Shown here piece after piece: positions 12,936-18,919 of a DNA stretch of 18,919 nt; position 1 is the first letter of the stretch, and every line of letters starts with the position of its first letter. Under the pieces are notes generated by a model. That model saw nothing but the letters and a program-made list of their open reading frames with translations. It made no database searches and had not been told where the DNA came from. Position numbers and translations under genes: made by a program. Source of the DNA: an uncultured Eubacteriales bacterium (GTDB lineage Bacteria; Bacillota; Clostridia; Lachnospirales; Lachnospiraceae); assembly GCA_900549105.1 (NCBI GenBank), contig URND01000050.1, positions 1 to 18,919 of the forward strand, written 5' to 3'.

Positions 12936-14837
12936 ATGGCTGAAATAGGAATAATTTTAGAGTTAGATTCAACATATTATGAAGCTCTTTCGGCGAGCAA
13001 AAACTATCCTGAAGGTACGATAAATGTTGTTAAAGTCACAGATTATGAAGGAGGACTTATAGAAGCTAAAAAAATGGTAAAAAGTGGGACACAAATACTC
13101 ATTTCCAGAGCTGGTTATATTTTAAAACTGCGTTCTGCAAATATTTCCATTCCGATTGTAGAAATTCCCTTTTCTATAGGCAAACTCTTAGGTGAACTTG
13201 TGCGTGCTCAAAAACAGTATGGTTCTATCGGCCTTGCTGGTACAAACTCCCTTCTTGAAGCTGCAAAAGAAGTCGAGTGTGCCCTTGACAATAAAATACA
13301 TTATTATGAAGTAAATTCGGCAGAAGACTATGAAAAGGCAGCAATAGAAGCAAAAAAAGATGGGATTCATGCCCTTGTTGGCGGATATGATGAAACACGT
13401 TATGCAAACATGTATGGAATTGAAAGAATAATACTTACAACAAGTGAAGATGAGATTCTTTTTGCCATCAGCGAAGCCAAAAATATTATCGACCATATTA
13501 ATATCAAAAATAAGCAGAATGAAGAACTTAATACAATTTTTAATATTATCGATGAAGGGCTTGTAAAATTTGATGAAAACTGTAAAGTTACGCTCATGAA
13601 TCAGCCGGCATCTGCCATCTTTGGCGTACCCGACAGTAATTGTGATTTAAACAGTATTTTTCCTATGCCATGGATAGAGCAAATAAAATCTGCGATAAAC
13701 AAAAATGAGACCACACTTAACGTTTTACTCGAACATAAAAACAATAAATATGTAACTTCCATTTATCCTTTCTGCAGTAACGAAACTATATCAGGTGCCG
13801 TAGTCAAATTACAGCGTTTCAACGATGTACAGGGAATGGCCGCCAGCGTCAGAAGCCAGCTTTCTAAGCAGGGCCTTATTGCTACGCACACATTTGAAGA
13901 TATTATTGGAAATTCATCAATCATTAAAGAAAAAATCGTGCTGGCGAAACGATACAGCGGCGTAGACTCCACTGTGCTTATTACAGGCGAATCCGGAACA
14001 GGAAAAGAGCTGTTTGCACAAAGTATCCATAACTGCAGCCCTCGTGCAAATGGCCCATTTGTTGCTGTAAATTGCGCCGCTATACCTTCTACACTTCTGG
14101 AAAGCGAATTGTTTGGCTATATCGACGGGGCATTCACTGGTGCAAAAAAGGGTGGAAAGGTCGGACTATTTGAATTGGCACATAAAGGAACCATCTTTCT
14201 TGATGAAATTGGTGAAATAGATATTTCCATACAAACCAGACTGCTCCGAGTACTTGAAGAACGCAGAATAATGCGCCTGGGTGATGACAAAATTATACCT
14301 GTTAATGTGAGAATAATTGCAGCAACCAATAAAAATTTACAGGAAATGGTTAAAAAAAATCAATTCAGGGAAGATTTTTTCTACCGCTTAAATGTACTCG
14401 CAATAGAATTACCCCCGTTAAGAAACAGAAAAGCAGATTTGGAAATGCTTATTCATCATCTGCTTCTGAGAGAATGTACAAAAATGAAGCGCCCGTTAAT
14501 CAATATCAAGCCGGAGGCAATGGAATTACTATATTCTTATAACTGGCCTGGAAATATACGAGAATTGGCAAATATAATAGAAAGGCTTGTCGTTGTTTCT
14601 ATGCATAAAGATGTGGATGCTAAAACAATTAAGGAAACCATGGGACTGACTATTTCATCTGATAGAATTTCTGAAAACGCAGAAAGCCCTGCGTTTTCAG
14701 TTAGTAATGTATTAAAATCCGAAGAACTAGCCATCATACATAAAGTTCTTAATGAATGTGGAGGAAATAAAACAGAAGCTGCCTGCAAGCTTGGCATCAG
14801 CCGCCCCACATTATATAAAAAACTGAAAAACGGTTAA
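12936..14837 (+). CDS. Sigma-54-dependent activator with PrpR-type N-terminal sensor domain
   Basis: A 633-residue enhancer-binding protein. Residues about 1-190 resemble the PrpR_N sensor domain (propionate catabolism activator N-terminus: ISRAGYILKLR, IPIVEIPFS, VGGYDETRYA). A PAS-like domain (about 200-300) follows. The AAA+ domain has Walker A GESGTGKE near 351, the sigma-54-contacting loop GAFTGAK near 398 and Walker B TIFLDEIGE near 420. A Fis-type helix-turn-helix is at the C-terminus (GGNKTEAACKLGISRPTLYKKL). All catalytic motifs are intact, so it should activate sigma-54 promoters. The SD AAGGAAGG is 6 bases from the ATG. Divergence from the TRAP operon and the -24/-12 promoter there make that operon its obvious target. 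The effector is probably a small acid, but this is inference. Confidence 0.93.
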   Translation: MAEIGIILELDSTYYEALSASKNYPEGTINVVKVTDYEGGLIEAKKMVKSGTQILISRAGYILKLRSANISIPIVEIPFSIGKLLGELVRAQKQYGSIGLAGTNSLLEAAKEVECALDNKIHYYEVNSAEDYEKAAIEAKKDGIHALVGGYDETRYANMYGIERIILTTSEDEILFAISEAKNIIDHINIKNKQNEELNTIFNIIDEGLVKFDENCKVTLMNQPASAIFGVPDSNCDLNSIFPMPWIEQIKSAINKNETTLNVLLEHKNNKYVTSIYPFCSNETISGAVVKLQRFNDVQGMAASVRSQLSKQGLIATHTFEDIIGNSSIIKEKIVLAKRYSGVDSTVLITGESGTGKELFAQSIHNCSPRANGPFVAVNCAAIPSTLLESELFGYIDGAFTGAKKGGKVGLFELAHKGTIFLDEIGEIDISIQTRLLRVLEERRIMRLGDDKIIPVNVRIIAATNKNLQEMVKKNQFREDFFYRLNVLAIELPPLRNRKADLEMLIHHLLLRECTKMKRPLINIKPEAMELLYSYNWPGNIRELANIIERLVVVSMHKDVDAKTIKETMGLTISSDRISENAESPAFSVSNVLKSEELAIIHKVLNECGGNKTEAACKLGISRPTLYKKLKNG

Positions 14838-15571
14838 GTCCTGTTCAACACGCTTTTTATCAAATCGGCCACAAAACTGTCGGCCGGCGCCCGACATATA
14901 TTTTCCGGCGTATCCAGCTGAACAGCCTTTCCATCCTCCATCACCATCACCCGGTCGCCTAATTTCATTGCCTCCCGGATATCATGTGTAATGAATATCA
15001 CAGTCAGTTTCAATGACTTCTGCAGCCGTAAAATTTCATCCTGCATGGTTTGCCGGGTGATTTCATCCAAGGCGCCGAAGGGTTCATCCATAAGAAGAAT
15101 TTTCGGGTCTGCGGCCAGAGCACGGGCAATACCAACCCGCTGCTGCTGACCCCCGGAAAGTTCCGATGGATATTTGCCAAGTTTTTCTTCTTCCAGGCCG
15201 ACCAGTTTCAAAAGTTTCAATGCCAGTTCCCTGTTTTCCTTTTTATTTTTCTTTCCGCTGATGACAGGGACATAAGTAATATTCTTCTCCACTGTCATAT
15301 GGGGAAACAGCCCCCGATTCTGAATAACATAGCCAATCCGCCGCCGCAGGGAAATGATGTCTGTTTCTGCTATATTCTTTCCGTCAACACACACTTTCCC
15401 TTCATCCGGCGTCAAAAGCCCGTTCATCATTTTCAGCATCGTTGTTTTTCCGCAGCCGGACCGCCCGATAACTGCAAGAAACTCCCCTTCCTGCACCGAA
15501 AGATTAAAGTCCCGCAGAATTTCCTGTCCGTCAAAACTTTTTGTCACATGTTCCAGTGTAATGATATCCAT
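14834..15571 (-). CDS. Quaternary-amine/osmoprotectant ABC transporter ATPase (OpuCA/ProV-like)
   Basis: A 245-residue cytoplasmic ATPase of an ABC importer for glycine betaine, choline or similar quaternary amines. Walker A is GRSGCGKTT, the Q-loop is VIQNRGLFPHMTV, the signature is LSGGQQQRVGIARAL, Walker B is ILLMDEPFGALD, and the switch His is in FITHDIREAM. It lacks the C-terminal CBS pair found in OpuCA and OpuAA, so CBS-based ionic-strength control is absent. ATG 15571 (MDIITLEHVTKSF) has GGAGAG about 9 bases upstream; a TTG at 15586 directly after the binding-protein stop is a poorer start. It is the last gene of the operon. Its TAA overlaps the convergent activator stop. Confidence 0.9.
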   Translation of the reverse strand: MDIITLEHVTKSFDGQEILRDFNLSVQEGEFLAVIGRSGCGKTTMLKMMNGLLTPDEGKVCVDGKNIAETDIISLRRRIGYVIQNRGLFPHMTVEKNITYVPVISGKKNKKENRELALKLLKLVGLEEEKLGKYPSELSGGQQQRVGIARALAADPKILLMDEPFGALDEITRQTMQDEILRLQKSLKLTVIFITHDIREAMKLGDRVMVMEDGKAVQLDTPENICRAPADSFVADLIKSVLNRT

Positions 15572-15586
15572 CCGTTTACTCTCCAA

Positions 15587-16567
15587 TTATTCCGCAATAA
15601 TTCCCTTCGAAGTCAAAAACTCTTTTGCAGCGTCGGCTTCATTTTTTCCTTCCACTTCAACCTGATAATTCAGTCCGGCCATCTCTTTATCTGTTAAAAT
15701 GCCGTCCATTTTCATAAGAGCGTCTTCCAGCCCCGGATATTTTTCCAGAGAATCCTTTCGAACAATCGTTGAGCAGAAGTAATTTACCTGCAAATGTTTA
15801 TCATCCTCCAGAACAACCACATCATCCCGGCTAAGCTGCGCATCGGTGGTAAAACCATTAGTCACATCAATTTCGCCGTTCTCCATGGCCTGATACTTCA
15901 AGCCGATATCAATATCTTTAACATCCTTGAAATTCAAACCATAAGTTTCACAAACCAGCTTAAATCCATCTTCCCGCTCAATATAATCCGGATTTCCGCC
16001 AAATACAAGCTGGTCGGCAACCGCTGCCAAATCCGAAGTTGTCTTTAACTGAAATTCATCGGCCACCTCTTTTCGAACGGCAATCGCATAGGTATTATTA
16101 AATCCATAGAGGCCAACCCAGGTCATATCAAAATTTTCTTCATATTCTTCTTTCAATTTTTCAAGCATTTCATCATCGCTGACTTCAGAAGCCTCATGCT
16201 TCAAAACCATCACCCATCCACTGGATGTGTATTCCGGATAAAGGTCGAATTCACCCTTTTCCATGGCCGGATGGATATTGCTTGTACCGCCGCCGATACC
16301 TTTTGTAATCTCCACACTGTAATCTGTACTGTCTTCGATAACAAGCTTTAACATCTCTCCGAGAATATACTGTTCCGTCATCGGTTTGATGGCTATTTCT
16401 ATTGCTTCTTCTGCGGTCTCTTCTTTGCTTACCGCACTTTCCTGAACATCTGAACCCGATGTGCTTTCCGCAGCCTTTGTTTCCTCTGCCTTATCTGCGC
16501 AGCCTGTAATAACCGCAGTCAACATCATCACTGCTGCCAATCCTGCTGCTGTTTTTCTTAATTTCAT
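15587..16567 (-). CDS. Quaternary-amine/osmoprotectant ABC binding lipoprotein (OpuCC/OsmF-like)
   Basis: A 326-residue lipoprotein. The signal peptide ends in the lipobox AVITGC (Cys23), then comes an acidic Ser/Glu-rich linker to about residue 58. The OpuAC-type domain starts EIAIKPMTEQYILGEML, with GGTSNIHPAMEKGEFDLYPEYTSSGW and YGFNNTYAIAVRK, features of the QAT substrate-binding family. It would deliver betaine, carnitine, choline or a related ligand from the cell surface; the exact ligand is unknown. ATG 16567 follows the permease stop by one base, with AAGAGGAAG upstream, so translation is coupled. A separate binding-protein gene, rather than a fusion to the permease, is the OpuC arrangement. 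Confidence 0.92.
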   Translation of the reverse strand: MKLRKTAAGLAAVMMLTAVITGCADKAEETKAAESTSGSDVQESAVSKEETAEEAIEIAIKPMTEQYILGEMLKLVIEDSTDYSVEITKGIGGGTSNIHPAMEKGEFDLYPEYTSSGWVMVLKHEASEVSDDEMLEKLKEEYEENFDMTWVGLYGFNNTYAIAVRKEVADEFQLKTTSDLAAVADQLVFGGNPDYIEREDGFKLVCETYGLNFKDVKDIDIGLKYQAMENGEIDVTNGFTTDAQLSRDDVVVLEDDKHLQVNYFCSTIVRKDSLEKYPGLEDALMKMDGILTDKEMAGLNYQVEVEGKNEADAAKEFLTSKGIIAE

Positions 16568-16568
16568 G

Positions 16569-17213
16569 TTAAAATCTTCCTCTCTTTTTAATCTTTTTTT
16601 CTATCAATCCAATCAGTAAATCACTGACTAATGCCAATAACGCAATTAAAAAGCTTCCCCCAAAAGTCAGGCTTGTATTATAGAGGGTAATGCCCCTGTA
16701 AATTGCCACTCCGAGACCTCCGGCGCCAATAAACGATGCGATAGCCGCAACAGAAATTGTCATAACGACCATATTTCGAATCCCGGCAATAATAACACCC
16801 AGTGCCAATGGCAATTTAATTTTTGTCATAATCTGAAAATCAGTGCTTCCCATCCCCCGGGCCGCCGTAATAATATCCTCATCAACGCCCTTAATCCCCG
16901 CATAAGTATTTCGGACCATCGGCATAATTCCATAAATGGTCAAAGCAACCACCGCCGTTTTATCTCCGATTCCTATGAATGGTATGAGCATACCTAACAG
17001 AGATATGGATGGTATTGTATAAAACACATTGGCAATACCTAAAATCACCGGGGAAATCCAGTCATGCTCTGCAATCCACATTCCGATCAAAAGGCCAATA
17101 ACACCGGCAAGAAGAATCGCAATGGCTGATATTGTGATGTGCTGCAGGATTAGCTCCCAAAACCATTCCTTCCTCTCAATGTATACCTGAATAACTTCCC
17201 TCAACAGTTCCAA
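16569..17213 (-). CDS. Quaternary-amine/osmoprotectant ABC permease (OpuCB-like), TTG start
   Basis: A 214-residue inner-membrane permease of the binding-protein-dependent type with about five to six helices. The cytoplasmic EAA loop for ATPase contact is AARGMGSTDFQIMTKIKLPLALGVI, and GLGVAIYRGI is typical of OpuCB/OpuCD. I choose TTG 17213 because GGAGG (17221-17225) lies exactly 7 bases upstream; the longer ATG at 17249 has no SD and would sit in the -10 box of the likely promoter. It is the first gene of permease-binding protein-ATPase. Only one permease gene is present, whereas OpuC systems usually have two, so it may work as a homodimer. Confidence 0.9.
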   Translation of the reverse strand: MELLREVIQVYIERKEWFWELILQHITISAIAILLAGVIGLLIGMWIAEHDWISPVILGIANVFYTIPSISLLGMLIPFIGIGDKTAVVALTIYGIMPMVRNTYAGIKGVDEDIITAARGMGSTDFQIMTKIKLPLALGVIIAGIRNMVVMTISVAAIASFIGAGGLGVAIYRGITLYNTSLTFGGSFLIALLALVSDLLIGLIEKKIKKRGRF

Positions 17214-17247
17214 AACATTTCCTCCTGTGTACAAATTCCCACCCATC

Positions 17248-17253
17248 ATTTTA
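17248..17253 (-). promoter_or_regulatory. Possible extended -10 promoter of the osmoprotectant operon
   Basis: On the minus strand TGG-TAAAAT forms an extended -10, with a start near 17241, 28 bases before the TTG codon. A -35 match (TGTGCA at a 17-bp spacing) is poor and lies in the preceding terminator hairpin. Confidence 0.35.
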
Positions 17254-17264
17254 CCACAAGAAAC

Positions 17265-17300
17265 GACGGCTGCACAGAAAAATCTGTCTGCACAGCCGTC
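17265..17300 (-). terminator. Hairpin terminator after potD
   Basis: The stem GACGGCTG (17265-17272) / CAGCCGTC (17293-17300) has an inner ACAGA/TCTGT helix. It lies just after the potD stop on the minus strand. The minus-strand T-tract is interrupted (GTTTCTTG), while the other side has five T, so on the minus strand it may allow some read-through into the osmoprotectant operon. Confidence 0.65.
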
Positions 17301-17309
17301 TTTTTATAT

Positions 17310-18377
17310 TTAGTAGGCTTTCAATTCCTTCCATAATAAATTATATAATTCCTCAACTTCCGGGCCGAGATATTTGTATACTTCGCATTTTTCCAGGGTG
17401 CTTTCCTCCGGGAAAATTGTATAGTCCTCTTTTGTTTCTTCATCCAAAGATTCGTACAGGGCCCTATTCGGAGTGCCATAATACACATAATCAAAATTAA
17501 TCTGGGCTATATCCTCCCTGTTCATAAAGTCGATAAATTTTTCGGCATTCTCCTGATGTTTACAGGAATTCGGAATCATCCAGCAGTCAAACCATATATT
17601 GGAACCTTCCTCCGGCACCACGTAATCCAGATTTTCATTGGACTCCATCGCCGCTGTGGCATCCCCGGAATATATGACGGCCAAAGCCGCGTCCCCGGCA
17701 ATCATGGCGTCTCTTGATTCATCCACCATATAGGCCATTACCAATTCCTTCTGCTCCATCAGCAGCGACTGGGCTTCCAGAAGCTCATCTTCATCCACAG
17801 TATTTAAGGATTTTCCTTTCCATTTTAGCGGAACTTCAAAGGCATCCCGCATACTGTTTTCCATGATAATCTGATTCGCATATTTCTCATCCCAGAGAAT
17901 ATCCCAACTGTCAACTTCCTCGTCCACCATCTCTGTGTTATAAAGAATTCCTACCGTTCCCCAGAAATACGGGACTGCATACTCATTTTCCGCATCAAAG
18001 GCCCGGCAAAATTCCAGATAAGTTTCATCCAGATTATCATAATACTCCATAGATGAAGTATCGATTTTGTTTGCCTCGCCATTGCGAATCATTTTCTCAA
18101 TCATATAATCCGAGGTGCAGATTAAATCATAAGGAATATTGCCGGACTGAAATTTAGTGTACATATCTTCCGGCGTTACATACTGCTCATATTCCACATG
18201 GATTCCTGTTTCTTCCTCAAACATCTCAATTGTTGTGAAATCAATATAATCGCCATAATTAAAAACGACCAGCGTATTTCCCGAATCGGATATATTTACA
18301 TCTTCCGAACCTCCGCAGCCGCTCAACAACAAAGCCGAAACTGCCATCAAACATACATATACTCTATATTTTTTCAC
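17310..18377 (-). CDS. potD: Spermidine/putrescine-binding lipoprotein PotD
   Basis: A 355-residue polyamine-binding protein on the outer face of the membrane. It starts with GTG 18377 (VKKYRVYVCLMAVSALLLSGC) preceded by GGGAGAA. The lipobox LLSGC gives a lipid-modified Cys near 21. PotD features are LVVFNYGDYIDFTTIEMFEEETGI, YDLICTSDYMIEKM, VPYFWGTVGILYN, IYSGDATAAM and WMIPN, the acidic and aromatic positions that hold polyamine amines. It follows potC by 13 bases and is the last gene of the pot operon before the hairpin. The frame runs back to 18449, but that would overlap potC and mask the signal peptide. Confidence 0.95.
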   Translation of the reverse strand: MKKYRVYVCLMAVSALLLSGCGGSEDVNISDSGNTLVVFNYGDYIDFTTIEMFEEETGIHVEYEQYVTPEDMYTKFQSGNIPYDLICTSDYMIEKMIRNGEANKIDTSSMEYYDNLDETYLEFCRAFDAENEYAVPYFWGTVGILYNTEMVDEEVDSWDILWDEKYANQIIMENSMRDAFEVPLKWKGKSLNTVDEDELLEAQSLLMEQKELVMAYMVDESRDAMIAGDAALAVIYSGDATAAMESNENLDYVVPEEGSNIWFDCWMIPNSCKHQENAEKFIDFMNREDIAQINFDYVYYGTPNRALYESLDEETKEDYTIFPEESTLEKCEVYKYLGPEVEELYNLLWKELKAY

Positions 18378-18390
18378 TGTATTCTCCCTT

Positions 18391-18919
18391 CTATCCCCGT
18401 GTCTCCTGAACCTGTCGCGCCGACACCCGGTTAGCAACCCAGAGAACAATAAGAATCAACAGGAATAAAATTGTCGACAGCGCATACATTTGCGGATTAA
18501 TACCACGGCGCACCTGCTGATAAATCATAGTGGATATGGTATTCATTCCGGCGCCTTTCGTAAAATAAGTAATTACAAAATCATCCAGAGAAATAGTAAA
18601 TGCCAGTAAAAATCCTGAAAAAATCCCCGGCATAATGTCCGGCAGAACGACCTTAAAAAAAGCGTACACCGGTGAAGCCCCCAAATCCAAAGCTGCCTCA
18701 TAGGTCGTCAGACTTGTCTGCTGAAGCTTCGGCATAACGTTTAAAATCACATAGGGAACTCCTAATGTAATATGACCCGCCAGCATGGAAAAATATCCGA
18801 GATTCCAAAAACGTCCAAAAAGGAGCATGATTGCAATACCGGTAACCACATCCGCATTCAGCATCGGAATATTAGTGACTGTCATAATCGCCTGCTTCTT
18901 CTTCTGACTCATTACGGTA
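18391..18919 (-). CDS. potC: Spermidine/putrescine ABC permease PotC, 5' part outside the window
   Basis: The C-terminal 175 or so residues of the PotC permease; the frame is open to the window edge, so the gene continues past 18919. The fragment holds the pre-EAA helices (NADVVTGIAIMLLFGRFW, GHITLGVPYVILNVMP), the EAA loop for ATPase contact AALDLGASPVYAFFKVVLPDIMPGI, the PotC-type SLDDFVITYFTKG and the last helix. An internal Met (18912) can look like a start, but it has no SD and by homology to E. coli PotC lies about a third of the way in. The usual order potA-potB-potC-potD suggests potB and potA lie beyond the edge. Confidence 0.93.
   Translation of the reverse strand, partial: TVMSQKKKQAIMTVTNIPMLNADVVTGIAIMLLFGRFWNLGYFSMLAGHITLGVPYVILNVMPKLQQTSLTTYEAALDLGASPVYAFFKVVLPDIMPGIFSGFLLAFTISLDDFVITYFTKGAGMNTISTMIYQQVRRGINPQMYALSTILFLLILIVLWVANRVSARQVQETRG

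Noticed and set aside
15050..15697. 215-codon plus-strand open frame opposite the ABC ATPase gene
   Set aside because: It is antisense to a gene with full Walker A, signature and Walker B motifs; its translation is Phe/His/Gln-rich and low-complexity, as expected for a shadow.

Overview
The window reads like a chromosome segment of a low-GC Firmicute, most likely a gut Lachnospiraceae relative. The reasons are strong AGGAGG-type ribosome sites nearly everywhere, A/T-rich third positions, sigma-A-type promoters, lipoprotein signals, and a familiar clostridial set of genes (TrmB, YegS-type lipid kinase, DUF1015, Hsp20, Rpn-family nuclease, PotCD). The family-level assignment is an inference from gene content; no 16S or other marker is present.

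Layout. 1-71: a tRNA-Lys(CUU), minus strand, cut at its 3' end by the window edge, with a clear promoter. 265-2380: a two-gene plus-strand operon, MscS channel then AI-2E-family permease, closed by a bidirectional terminator. 2439-2528: a small minus-strand gene for a 29-residue hydrophobic peptide with its own promoter, divergent from trmB (2639-3274). A 48-residue Cys-rich ORF follows trmB. 3525-5376 (minus): a DEDDh exonuclease with a zinc ribbon, coupled to a lipid kinase. 5513-5962 (minus): Hsp20, with an inverted repeat over its promoter. 6297-7547: DUF1015 protein. 7525-7731: three tandem imperfect ~72-bp repeats, each able to fold into hairpins with compensatory changes. 7929-8885: Rpn/PD-(D/E)XK-type protein.

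8965-14837 is an accessory-looking catabolic module. A minus-strand operon dctQ-dctM-dctP plus an MBL-fold protein is transcribed away from a divergent sigma-54 enhancer-binding activator with a PrpR-type sensor domain. The intergenic region holds a well-spaced -24/-12 sigma-54 promoter facing dctQ, and two palindromes about 110-130 bp upstream of its predicted start. The simplest reading is that the activator senses a small organic acid or a derivative and switches on its TRAP importer and the metallohydrolase-fold protein. The substrate cannot be read from the sequence.

14834-18919 (minus) holds two ABC importers: a single-permease quaternary-amine/osmoprotectant system (permease, binding lipoprotein, ATPase) and, upstream, the 3' part of a spermidine/putrescine system (potC cut by the window edge, and potD). 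The activator and the ATPase gene converge and share a TTAA as both stop codons.
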